From the NCBI RefSeq assembly GCF_010093815.1, contig NW_022985560.1, forward strand, positions 59,501 to 123,500: a stretch of DNA of 64,000 bases. The letters are read 5' to 3'. This stretch comes from Pseudovirgaria hyperparasitica (lineage: Eukaryota; Ascomycota; Dothideomycetes; Acrospermales; Acrospermaceae). Shown here piece after piece: positions 37,200-48,614 of the stretch; position 1 is the stretch's first letter, and each line of letters opens with the position of its first letter. Position numbers and translations under genes: made by a program. The notes under the pieces are model-generated. The model had not been told where the DNA came from. It saw only the letters and a list, made by a program, of their open reading frames with translations, and did no database searches.

Positions 37200-38060
37200 A
37201 AGATAGCTAGATAGGTATATAAAGAGTTTAATCTTACTATATCTAAGTAGCTTCTATCTAAAGAGTTATCTAAGCGAGGCTAGGATTATAAGCTATTAAA
37301 ATATATTAGTAGTATACGCTTAGAGATAGTATACGCTTTATATCTTAAGAATATAGTAGAGCTACTAGTAGACTCGTATGTGTTCTTAGATAAGGTTATA
37401 TTTAATAAGAAAATTAGATAGAGGCGTTGAGCTAGAGTACTAAAAGAATAGACTCTAACTAAGTTTAGTACTCTTAATTAAGGACCTATATATAGCGTCT
37501 ATAGTACTATTATAGTTAATAGTTTTATCTACTATTAGATAAAGAAAGGTTATTTCTTAATAGAAGAGTTCTATACCTAGTTATAGATATATCTACTACC
37601 TACTCTTAAGGTAAAATACCTCGGGCGTATAATAATAATTATTATAGATAATCTCGTACTTTATACAAACTAATAGATTAAACTACTTATACTTAGTACT
37701 AGCTATATTATACGGTATACGCTACTATACTTATCTAACTTTAACCCTATTAAGCTTATATAGGCGGTAATAAAGACGTAGATTTATAGATGGTATACCT
37801 AGACACGTTAATAATCTCAAACTTTTAAGGACTTTCTCTATATTATATTTATATATAGCTACGCTAATTAGTAGGCTATATACTTCTTTAAATATACCGT
37901 AGATAGGTTTTATATTAATAAGACGCTCTAGTAGAGAGTAGTAGCTAATTTAGATAGGTTTAGACGAGGTAGAGATAGTAGAGAGGTTACTAAAGTTAAG
38001 GAGATTAGGAGACTTTTTTATAAGCTTATCGCGTAACTTACTCGTTAGTAAGTTGGCGAT
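37200..38060 (+). pseudogene. Tc1-type D,D34E transposase relic
   Basis: The translation of this stretch, interrupted by many RIP stops, keeps a recognisable DDE fold: FLD at the first acid (37383-37391), a run of isoleucines and then D at the second (37647), and SNFNP two residues before the third position (37752). Spacing between the second and third positions is 34 residues. The third acidic codon is AAG. It is inactive. A DNA-binding domain was not identified. Confidence 0.7.
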
Positions 38061-39711
38061 GAGTAAGTTACTTAGCTAGCTAGTAATACTCTATATATAT
38101 ATCTGTTTTAGGTACTATTTAAGGAGTATATAGTTATAATATATAAATATATACTTCTAAATATACTCTAAGAAACGCTATACCATCCCTATCTAAATAT
38201 TAGATATACTAGTTATAGTAAACGCCTAGAGCAAGGATACCGCCTTACTTACCTTAAGTTACTTCTTATACTTATAAAGATATAGACGTGCGTCTAGTAA
38301 GATACTAAGTAGAATATCTACTATCTTCGCGGCTTTATAATAAGTAGTTCTAGACTAAGTTATCTCCTTAATATAGTAGTATATATAGTAGTTATTATCT
38401 ACGTATAGCCTTAATTCGCGTATCCTAGCCCTTATCTTATTATAACTCTCTATCTCCTTACGCTATTCAAGTACTAATAGTACTATATTAGCTTAGTAAC
38501 GCTCTAGTTATACTAGACTACTAAAGGAGATATCCACGGCTCGTGTCTAAGAAGGTGTTTTATAATAAGTCTTATAAGTTAGCGAATAATTCGAACTATA
38601 AGTAGATATAGAATAAGGCTAAGATTAAGGAAACGTAGGTATCTATATAGATATTATAGGATTAAACCCGTAACGCTATAATTCTATCTAATAGAGTAAT
38701 TAAGCGTGTATAATCTTGTCTTTATTATCTTAATAATATCTTACCGCCGTCTCCTTACGCTTAATTATCGCCTACCTTATCTACTTATCTTAAAGTCTTA
38801 TATTCTACTTATTATAATCTAACTTAGCCTCTTTACGTTATAATCTCTTTATTTTAAGGCGCTCGAGTATAGAGGTAGTACCTCTATTAACGGAGGTTAA
38901 TAGAGTACTTATTCTACTACTAATTCGAGACTTCTTTAGACATGGTTAAGTAATAATCTTATAGAACGACTCTACTAACGGCTTATCTTTAGTTATATCT
39001 TAAACGCCGTTAATAATATTATTAGCCTATAGCTCTAAGATAGTCTTATCTACCTTATAGTAGAGTATTCTATTAGATAAGGTAATCTTATAGTACTAGC
39101 CCTAGTAGTTAGTACACGTCGACTTACTATACTAGAGCTTACTCTAAATATTATTAATAATAACTCCTTGGTTACGGCTATGTTATCTTCTCTCCTTCTA
39201 TAATTTAACTAGCTACTTTAAGTATCTCTTAAGATTTAGATCTATAGATAATAATACTAGACTAGTAGAAACTAGTCTACTAAGTAGTAATGGCGTGGGA
39301 GACTTCGGATTAGATACTATAGTGTTCTTACGTTCTAGTAGCTAGTAAGACTTATAGATAATAGTATTCTTAAAGATAAGAAATATAGCCTTAAGTAGAT
39401 CCTTTCTTACTAGGCTATAGATCTTATTAAGGAAGGTAAGTAGCCTATTCTAGTTAAAGAGACTCTAGTCTAGAAGTATTAACTATTTCCTAGTACGACT
39501 AGATATTCCGAGCTTTATAGTAAATCCTTAAGTCTTAAATAGCTAGTTATTAGTAGTAAGAACCTTATTAATTAACTACTAAATCTTCTCCTTATATAAC
39601 TCTTTCTTAAACTTATACTAGGCCTCTATCTTTAGTAATATAGCCTTAATAATCTTTCTAAAACTATCTACTCTAAGCTACTAGTTTACATAGATAGACT
39701 AAATTATCTTA
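38061..39711 (-). pseudogene. Possible minus-strand coding relic inside the transposon shell
   Basis: The minus strand has long stretches that translate with few stops for RIP-degraded DNA and contain a basic, SRR/RR-rich part. They seem to continue at 52529-52860 on the other side of the inserted Gypsy element. No family was recognised. It could be an accessory gene of the transposon or an older insertion. Confidence 0.3.
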
Positions 39712-39716
39712 TTAAG

Positions 39717-39944
39717 TATAAGAATAGGGTTATTAGATAGTAGTATAGTTAGATAGAATAATAGGGTGTATTCTATTATAGAACGAATTACTACCGAACT
39801 CTTTTAATAGAAATCTAAGAGTATATATATAAAGGGATACCAATCTATCTAGTACGTAACTATTTACCGCCCTTTACGTTACCTTCTAACCCTATTAGCT
39901 AAGGTATATATAGATTAGGTTCTATCTAAGACTAAGTCCTAATA
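39717..39944 (-). repeat. 3' LTR of family 3 copy A
   Basis: 228 bp. Same length and sequence, apart from transitions, as 52296-52523 and 48387-48614. Confidence 0.9.
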
Positions 39945-41188
39945 ATTATCCCTTCTCTCTAGGAAGCTACTATTAGTAACCTAGATTATTATCTATCTCT
40001 ATATCTCTATTCTAAGTCTTATAAGACCTTAGTTATTCTCTATACTTCGTCTTAGATATTTACTAATATTTACTAATCTAAGATTTATATAAGCGTTTTT
40101 CTAATAAACTAGATTTTATCTATTCTAACTTCTTATATAGGTAAGATTATCTAATTAGGCCTAGCGTATTACGTAATATAATTAGATAAGCCTAGGTCCT
40201 AGCTATATTAAAATCTTTTCTTAGAAATATTCCTTTCTTTAAAAAACTTCTTAACTCTTTATAGAGTTTTTTAGATTATTAGGTATATTACCCGATCTAT
40301 ATAGATATAGATTTATATAGATTTACTATAATTTAGTATAATTTATATAATTTACTAATTTTCGTACCATCCTTAGCTAGTAATAGTATAATTTATAATA
40401 ATCTATATAAATTAGTAATAATTATAATATAGTTTCCCGAAATCTTAACGCTCTAAAGTAATTAGTATAGAAATAGACGCCTTTAAATAATCCCTATCTT
40501 ATATACGTTACTAATATATTAAAAGCTATTAATCTACTCTAACCTAGGCCGGGCTCTAATAATCTAGCTATATATTATTATAGTTATTACTTTCTATCGT
40601 ATATTACTTACGGTAGTACTAAATCTATAATATATAGTACTTATATAACTAAGAAGCGTTATTACTTATAGGTATTTAAGTAAGTTTAAAGAACTTTATA
40701 TAGATTTACTTATATTAATATAGATTACTACTAGGCCTCTAGTAACCTCTACTAATAAGAAGCGTAGTACTACTAATCGTAACGCCTTAGAGAAGGCTTT
40801 CTATAAGCTATATACCTAAGGGAAGAGTTACGCCTAGAAGTACGATTCTAATAAGATTTATAAGGATTTATTAGAATCTACTATAGCTATTATTACCGCG
40901 ATTACTAGATATTATTATTTTTCTTAAATTATTATAGATTCTTACTAATATATATTAATCTCTATAATAGTACTAAAATCTCTACTACTTCGGACTTCTT
41001 TCTATATACTAGTAATATTAAAATTCCTAGAAAAGGTTCTAGTAAAAAGGCTAAGATTCCTTTCTTACGTATACTAAAGAGCTATAAAATTAGAGAAGAT
41101 AGCTCTAATCTAGAAGTTTCTATACTAAAGATATATAGTTCTATACTAATTATTAAATCTTTTCGCTAATTTATATAATTCTTAGCGT

Positions 41189-41413
41189 NNNNNNNNNNNN
41201 NNNNNNNNNNNNNNNNNNNNNNNNNNNNNNNNNNNNNNNNNNNNNNNNNNNNNNNNNNNNNNNNNNNNNNNNNNNNNNNNNNNNNNNNNNNNNNNNNNNN
41301 NNNNNNNNNNNNNNNNNNNNNNNNNNNNNNNNNNNNNNNNNNNNNNNNNNNNNNNNNNNNNNNNNNNNNNNNNNNNNNNNNNNNNNNNNNNNNNNNNNNN
41401 NNNNNNNNNNNNN
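41189..41413. other. Assembly gap (225 Ns)
   Basis: Run of undetermined bases in the 3' part of family 3 copy A. The left edge matches the complement of 11563-11580 (ATACGCTAAGAATTATAT region). The right edge is an AT-rich palindromic string. The length may be an estimate. Confidence 1.
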
Positions 41414-42719
41414 AGTTTATATAGATCTATATAGATCTTTATATTTTCTTTTAGCTTTCTTAATTTTATCTTTCTTTAATAATAACTTCTTTAATCTCTT
41501 TAGTAATCTATACTAATCTATACTAATCGGCACCGACTTTTAATATCTATTTCTCTTAGTAAATTATTTTTCTAAGTCTCTTTTTTAGTTAAATTTTTTA
41601 AAGTTCTAAGTTTAAACTTTCTAAGGAAGTTCCTTAATTTCTTAGAATATTTTAAAGATCTATATCTCTTTTACCTTCTTTCTTTTAGACGGCCATTCTT
41701 AGCGCTAAATTATACTAAAAAATATTAAATTACTATACTTTAGTATAATTCTCTACGATTCCGCGGCTTCCTTTACTAATTACTACTTATATACTAATAT
41801 TACTACTTTACTAATATTTATTATAGGTTCCTAAGTATCTTTATTAGAATTATATCCTTTCTAATAAATCTTATATAGCTACGTACTATCTTTGGCGTGT
41901 TACTAGCTAAGTATCTACTTAACTTTATAGATATCTATACCTTCTTATATAACTACTTTATATAGTATCTATTTAGAATAATCTAGTAACGATAAGGTAT
42001 GAAATAGCTTAAGAAGTATAATATAGAATATATTATATATCTTTAATATAGAAGGGAGTTATAACTTATACGCCTAGTTATTAATTATATAAGTAATCTT
42101 ATATAGATCTACTATTATATAGTTAAGCTTCTTCTTTAGCCTAATATTATAAATATTCTTACTATTTAGTAAAACTTCATCCCTAATATTAAAGATTATA
42201 GGTTTTCTACCCTTATTATAGTACGATTTACTATAATTCGTAGTATCTTATAGTAACTTTATAATACTTCTTTATATTTAGAATAGTTCTATAGTAATTT
42301 CTATTACTTTAACGTTAGGTCGTTCTACTTTAAACTAAGTCCCTAAGAACTACGCATTATAGTTCTAACTAAAGTTTACTTTAAATAGACTTACGTAGGT
42401 TAACGTATATCGGCTATTATTATACGGGAATTCCGCGATATAGACTAACCTTACCTAGTTATTCTACTTATAGTTATAATAAAAAAGAACTTCTTACACC
42501 CTAACGGACTAAACTAGTTAATTTAGGGTAAAACAGCGATTTACATACATTAAACGATAGAGTATACCGAGTATAATAACCTCCGATACACGTGCGTACG
42601 TGCAGCGTATAATACGCGACGATACTAACATGTAGAGATACTATATATATACGCTCGAAGACTCTTCGATAACATAAGTATAGACTATATCTAATAAACG
42701 CCGACACGCTAACCCCCTT

Positions 42720-42750
42720 TTATTAGTTAAGGGCTACCCTTAACTAATAA
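42720..42750. repeat. Palindrome, copy F (31 bp)
   Basis: Perfect 14-bp arms around CTA in the 5' leader of LINE copy 2. It is the counterpart of copy E in the other LINE. Confidence 0.95.
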
Positions 42751-45700
42751 CCATAGCGGCCTTAGGCATCGTAATACCCCGGCATACACCGGATATGCCC
42801 CTACTAGTACGGTAGAAACGGCCATATAGCGACATTAATATAGATAGCTAGATACCTATCTAAAATATAGGAACTAACTAAGGGTGCGAAGCGCTATAGA
42901 TAACCTAGACTAAGAGGACCCTAAGAGGGGAGACCCTCCTAGATAAAATTAAATACTAGGTAACACGTGTAGAGAGGGACGCCGAGGAGGGAAAGAAGAC
43001 CCTTCTTTATATATTCCGGGACCTTATCCGGAACCTAAGAGGAACTACGGAGGAAGAAAGGAAGTCGCTATAAGAGGAACCTAGTAGTAGGCTCGACCGA
43101 ATAGAAGCCAGCCTACGGAGAATCTAGGAAGAGCTATTCTAAGGTAAGCGCCCTAACACGTAGGCTTAGATTATAGTAACACCCGGAGCTACCGCACTAA
43201 GGACCACTAGGACTATAGATAGAGTATATAGTATACGTGTTATAATCTAGAATAAGAACACGCTAGCGTAGGTCTAACGGGTATCCCTAAAGGAAATTAT
43301 AAATAAGATTAATAAATAGAAAGGAATGTGGTCGAGCGTCGTGGCTACTAAAGTTACGCTAGGTAGGGTAGTACTTACTACTATAACGAATACTACGTAG
43401 TAAAACATCTTACGAGATCCGAACGCGATAGGTAGTATCTTCCCTAGCGCGTCTATTAGGGTAGCTATATACCCGATTATAGTACACGTAGTACCCATAC
43501 GGGGATAGGCTATCGGAGCGGAGGATATTACGCGTATAGAATAATCTAACACGCGAAAATACCTAGGGATTAAGATTATAAAAGCGTGGTAGAAGAACCT
43601 ATAGGCGATTAAGACGACGGCGAAAAAATACTCTACTATAATTATAGAGCTCCGAGACCCCGCCCTTATATAATATATTATATAGGAGGGATTCCTAATA
43701 GAAGGAGAGCTCCTTATGGCCGAGCCATGGGATAGGGCATAGGTAATAATATAGTGCTTTAACTATTAAGGGTATAGATATACTATATAAAGGTACTTAT
43801 AGAAGACTAAGTGCGGATAGTACCGTAGAGACCACGCCATCTAGAAGTGCCCTTATGAACCGCGAGGAGACGGACTAAGAAATAGGGACATAGCATAGTA
43901 TTTAAACTACGACGGGAAATACCCGTTATAGTCGTTAACGTACATAAAACGTAAATAGATTATAGAATATATTCGCACGATAAAAGCGAGAGGCGCGAGA
44001 TAGTTATAGAATATAACACCTACCACGAGCCCTTTCTTTATAACACCCCTAACCTCCCCTCCGGAAGGTAGTTAGGCGGGATAGTAGACTATCCCGAAGA
44101 CGATAGGACGACTAAAAGGTATAGTTAAAGCCGCTACCGCGTGAGGATAGTCGCGCCTCTAAGGAATAAGTATATAGATATATATACTCCCTAGTATCTA
44201 ATAAGGGACTAGAATATACTCCGAATTATATAGATAAACATATAATATAAAAGAGAGAACTAGGCGACGCTCCTTAAAGAGACCGGGGCTATAATACTCG
44301 CTATCTAGGAACCCTATAAACACTACTAGACGAGTAAACCAACCACACACCCCAGATACCACACTATACACCCTCTAGGACTAGAAAGATAAGTTCTCTT
44401 CCACATTTATAGATTAATACTACTCTTATTATAGTCGTATACCGAGCGCGATAACCTTAGGATAATACTATACCTATAAATAGATATAGGCCCCCTATAT
44501 ATATATAACATATATAACTAATAATATATACTTATACTAGACGAGATACTCGAGGGTACCATAGAACTAGGGTAACATATCCTCCTAGGAGACTTTAACC
44601 TCCACCACCGATAGTAGAGAGGCCTAGCCGTGGTTAGAGAAGAACTTAGAGTAAGGGAACTACACACCCGCTACCACGACTTCCTATACCTACTCACACC
44701 TATAGAATAAGTTATATAGAAAAAACATAAATAGAACGAAGACGGGTCTATGCTTAACCTTACCTTCGCTATAGAGTATATTAGTTACCGGATCTAATAC
44801 TACCGCCTAGGCTAGGTATAGACGGATTCCGACCACGAATACATGGAAACTATAATAAACGTGTATACCCCGAATAAATAACGGGGATAATAGATATAGA
44901 AGGACACTAACTAGGAAAAGTATCTAAAGGACCTAGAATCGGCGATTCTAGATCCCTCTATAGTTAATGTATCTAACGACCTAGCCATAGACTAGGCCGT
45001 ATAGACACTCCTATAAATATACTAGAATACGAGAAATAAACACGTACTATACTAAATATACCGGTCCCCGGAAGTAAAGGGGATTCCTTAAGTACGGGAA
45101 AGTAGATAAGACGCCCGAAGGCTATATAGACGCGTATACTATATAAGAACACCCGAGTTATAGAAAGAATAGAAGGAAGTAATATAATAACGCGATAAAG
45201 TTCTCCGTAACGAAAGGCGTAAATAGTAGCGTATAATTACTAGTTAATAGACACGATACGTAATAGGGCTATAGCGCATGGCGAAATAGGCCAAGGGCGT
45301 AGACACTCCGACACCCCCGCCACTTATACCTCCCCTAATATATTAGGGGAGAACATACTCTACGGGCCTTAAGAAAACTAAGGCCCTACGGGAGGCTATA
45401 TTCTCTCTCCCGGAACTAGTAGACCTATTAGACGTTCACGGCGCCGAATATCTACACGTAGTAGATATCCCTAAAGAAGTTACGGAGGAGGATATACTTA
45501 ATATTATTAAGATACTCCTAAATAATAAAGCACCCGGACTAGATAGAATTCTAAATCGATGCCTAAAAAGTACTATAAAAGTGACCCTACCGCTTATTAC
45601 TCGTATATTCTAAGTATACGTCACGTAGGGGTACCACCCCTAGAGCTTCCGAGTCGCCTATACTATTATACTCCCGAAGCTAGAAAAGAGCCCTAACTCT

Positions 45701-47495
45701 CTAAAGGAATAGAGACTAATCGCCCTTCTCTCCTACCTAGATAAGATACTAGAGGCTACGATAGCGAAGAAGATAAGCACCGCGGCATAGGAATATAATC
45801 TCCTCTCTCCGAACTAGAAGGTAAAGGTAGATAGCTCCCTAATAATAGCTATCTAATATATTATTAAAGTCGTCTAGGCCGCATAGAAATAGAGACGGGT
45901 AGTATCGCTCCTCTCCCTCGATATGGCCGGAGCGTTTAATAAGGTAAACTATATAAGACTTATTTATAACCTCCGGATAAGACGAATACCAGAATAGATT
46001 ACACGCTTTATATAGTTATTCCTTATAGGAAGAACAACTTAGATATATATCCCTAGGTACTAGAGCGAATATAAAGAGACGGTATACGGCATCCTATAAG
46101 GGAGCACTATCTCTCTAATCCTATTCCTCTTCTTTATAGTAGACCTTCTTTAAGGAATAAAGTATATAGAGGTAGTCGGATACGCCGATAATATATATCT
46201 TCTAGCCATTAATAATAATACTAACCGAACGTGTAGACGACTAGAATAGGACTATAAGAGGTACCTCTAGTAGGTAAAACGCCATAGAGTAAAGTTCGCC
46301 CTAGAGAAATACTAGCTTATGCACTTCATTAATCGTTAAGAGAAATAGATAACTAGGGAAGGCGAACGACGCCTCTAAATCGACGTATTTAATGAACTAC
46401 TAGTATAAAGCATACGCGTGCTCGGAGTCATACTAGATAGTAAGCTTAAATAGGGACTATAAGTAGCATACGCCGTCTCTAGGGCCCTCTAGATAGAAGC
46501 CGCTATACGACGGATTATAGCCTCTATATAGAGAACTACCCGGGATAAGGCACGCTAGCTATATATATCTATAGTACGACCCGCCTTCACGTACGGATAT
46601 AAGTGCTAGTACACGGCCCTTATATAGACTAGGCGAATAAAGCTCGAATCCATATAGAACCGTATACTCTATCTCATATTAGGCGTATATAAAGCTACTA
46701 ATACGGTACTACTACGACGCGAGATAGACGTTATAAGTATATATAACTTCTACTAGATATAGAGGGTGGTATACTTTACTAAATAATAAGTATAGAAACG
46801 TATAGAAAATGTAGAATATACTTTCGCCGCGCTACGTGTACGAATTAGTATATATTACCGCGTACTCCTATATATAGGCCGGAATTAAATACGGTATAGA
46901 TGCTTAATAGAAGCCGACTCTAGCTAAGTAGTATAAGAAGTCCGAGATAACCCGGACGCTCTTCTAGACTAGTAGAGCCTTTAAGAACTCGTGAAAAACA
47001 TACGGTTATAGACTTAAGATAAGTAGAAAGAGGCACTCCGTGCCTACTAGACCTTCTAGTAGGATAGGTACCTAGAGTAGATTCGAGGGCCATAGAAGGA
47101 ACCGAGTAAATAGATGTATAAAGGGCTAACGAAAGCCTAAGCATCTATACTTATCTAAGCCCGAACGGGCGCCATGGGACTCCTATACTACATCTATAAG
47201 AGAGGCGTTCCTAATACCTCTCTATGGTATAAGGCGTACGGCCGGAGAGGTATAATACGCCACTATCTAGCTATATACCCTAACCTCTATATATAACGGT
47301 AATGGCTTATCCACGTTACGAAGACTTTAGATATCGTATAATAGCTTAATAAGTACTCTAAGGACGTCTCCCGATAGATACTTATATATCTACTACTCCT
47401 CTAGTACTAGTAGACCCGGAAATATATACTAGAAGAGACCCGGTATACGCCGGTAGTAACCCGATATATACCGGAAGAACCCCAGGAGAACCCCG

Positions 47496-47528
47496 ATTAT
47501 TAGTTAAGGGCAGCCCTTAACTAATAAC
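47496..47528. repeat. 33-bp palindrome, copy G
   Basis: Arms identical to the others apart from the last base pair, centre CAG. It lies in the 3' untranslated region of LINE copy 2 and is the counterpart of copy D. Confidence 0.95.
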
Positions 47529-48386
47529 CTCCGCATCTACACGTGCTACCTAAGAGTAAAATAATAGTAATATAGGCTATAGGCTAATAGGTGTACCCTA
47601 TAGCTATATACTTAAGACAAAATAGAGGTTTAATGAGATATAGTTATAGACATAAGGAAGTTTTTCCCTATAGGGTTTCTTCTTATATAGTGGCTTAGAC
47701 TAGAGGAGGCATAGGCCTATAGAGTACTACTCTACCTAGTTATATAATATTATTATTATTATTATTATAGTTATAATATATACGTAAATACGCCTCGACT
47801 ATCTAATTCTACCGCTCTATCTATCTATCTATTTATAGATAGAACGTAGTACTAAGTTTCCGCTTAATTCCTAGTATATAGTAGAAATCCTTCTAAAATT
47901 TAGATATTATCTATAGACCTCTATCTAAAACTATACTATTTAGTATACTATAGAGCCGGACTATGTTACGGAGTAGTATATCTATAAGATCTAGTACTTA
48001 GATTGTCTTTCTTATAGGGATATAGTATAATATCTTTATAAATCTATCTAGAACTATAAGTAAACTATTATAAATATATCTAGAATACTTACTTAGGGGT
48101 AGATCTATAATAAAATCTATAGATAATTCCTTCTATACCTCCTTTAGTATAGGTAATAGTCTTAATTTACTATATAGAAAGTATCTATATACTTTCGTAT
48201 ACTAGTAAACGTTATACGTTTTTATATAGTCTTTTATATATTTATAAAGACCTAGCTAGTTATACGTCCTTCGGATTAAATCGACCGTCCTTATAATACT
48301 AAAGTACTCTACTAACGCGTAATTATACTATTCCCTTAAAATATCGATTTATAAGCTGTCTTCTAGTACGTAGAGTCGGCCTTAGA

Positions 48387-48614
48387 TATAAGAATAGGGT
48401 TATTGGATAGTAGTATAGTTAGATAGAACAATGGGGTGTATTCTATCATAGAACGAATTACTACCGAACCCTTTCGGTAGGAATCCGAGAGTATATATAT
48501 AAAGGGACGCCGATCTATCTAGTACGTGACTGTTTACCGCCCTTTACGTCACCTCCTATCCCTGTTAGCTAAGGTACGTGTAGGTTAGGTCCTACCTAAG
48601 GCTAAGTCCTAACA
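48387..48614 (-). repeat. Solo LTR of Gypsy family 3
   Basis: A 228-bp LTR with its own perfect target duplication TTAGA (48382-48386 and 48615-48619), inserted in the integrase region of family 3 copy A. It carries more CA/TG than either LTR of its host element, so it is less affected by RIP and probably arrived later. The internal region was lost by LTR-LTR recombination, as is common for such elements. Confidence 0.9.

Larger units (their letters stand above)
42482..47765 (+). mobile_element. LINE (Tad1-like non-LTR retrotransposon), copy 2
   Basis: A 13-bp target duplication TATAGTTATAATA flanks it (42469-42481 and 47766-47778) and the 3' end is an ATT-repeat tail, so both ends are defined at 5284 bp. 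ORF1 (about 42.8-44.1 kb) ends in cysteine/histidine knuckle-like motifs around 43.75-43.87 kb. ORF2 begins near 44.1 kb with an endonuclease region (GDFNLHH at 44588-44608). Reverse transcriptase follows, with SLDMAGAFNKV near 45.9 kb and the box YADN at 46181-46192, where YADD is expected. Every frame is cut by RIP stops. It is inserted in family 3 copy A. Palindromes F and G lie in its 5' leader and 3' untranslated region. Confidence 0.88.

Noticed and set aside
43274-43552. 92-aa minus-strand open frame
   Set aside because: Antisense to ORF1 of LINE copy 2. The same holds for the frames at 42501-42707 and 46920-47144.
44070-44100. Second palindrome (CGGGATAGT arms) between LINE ORF1 and ORF2
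   Set aside because: The matching place in LINE copy 1 does not keep it, so it is probably chance.
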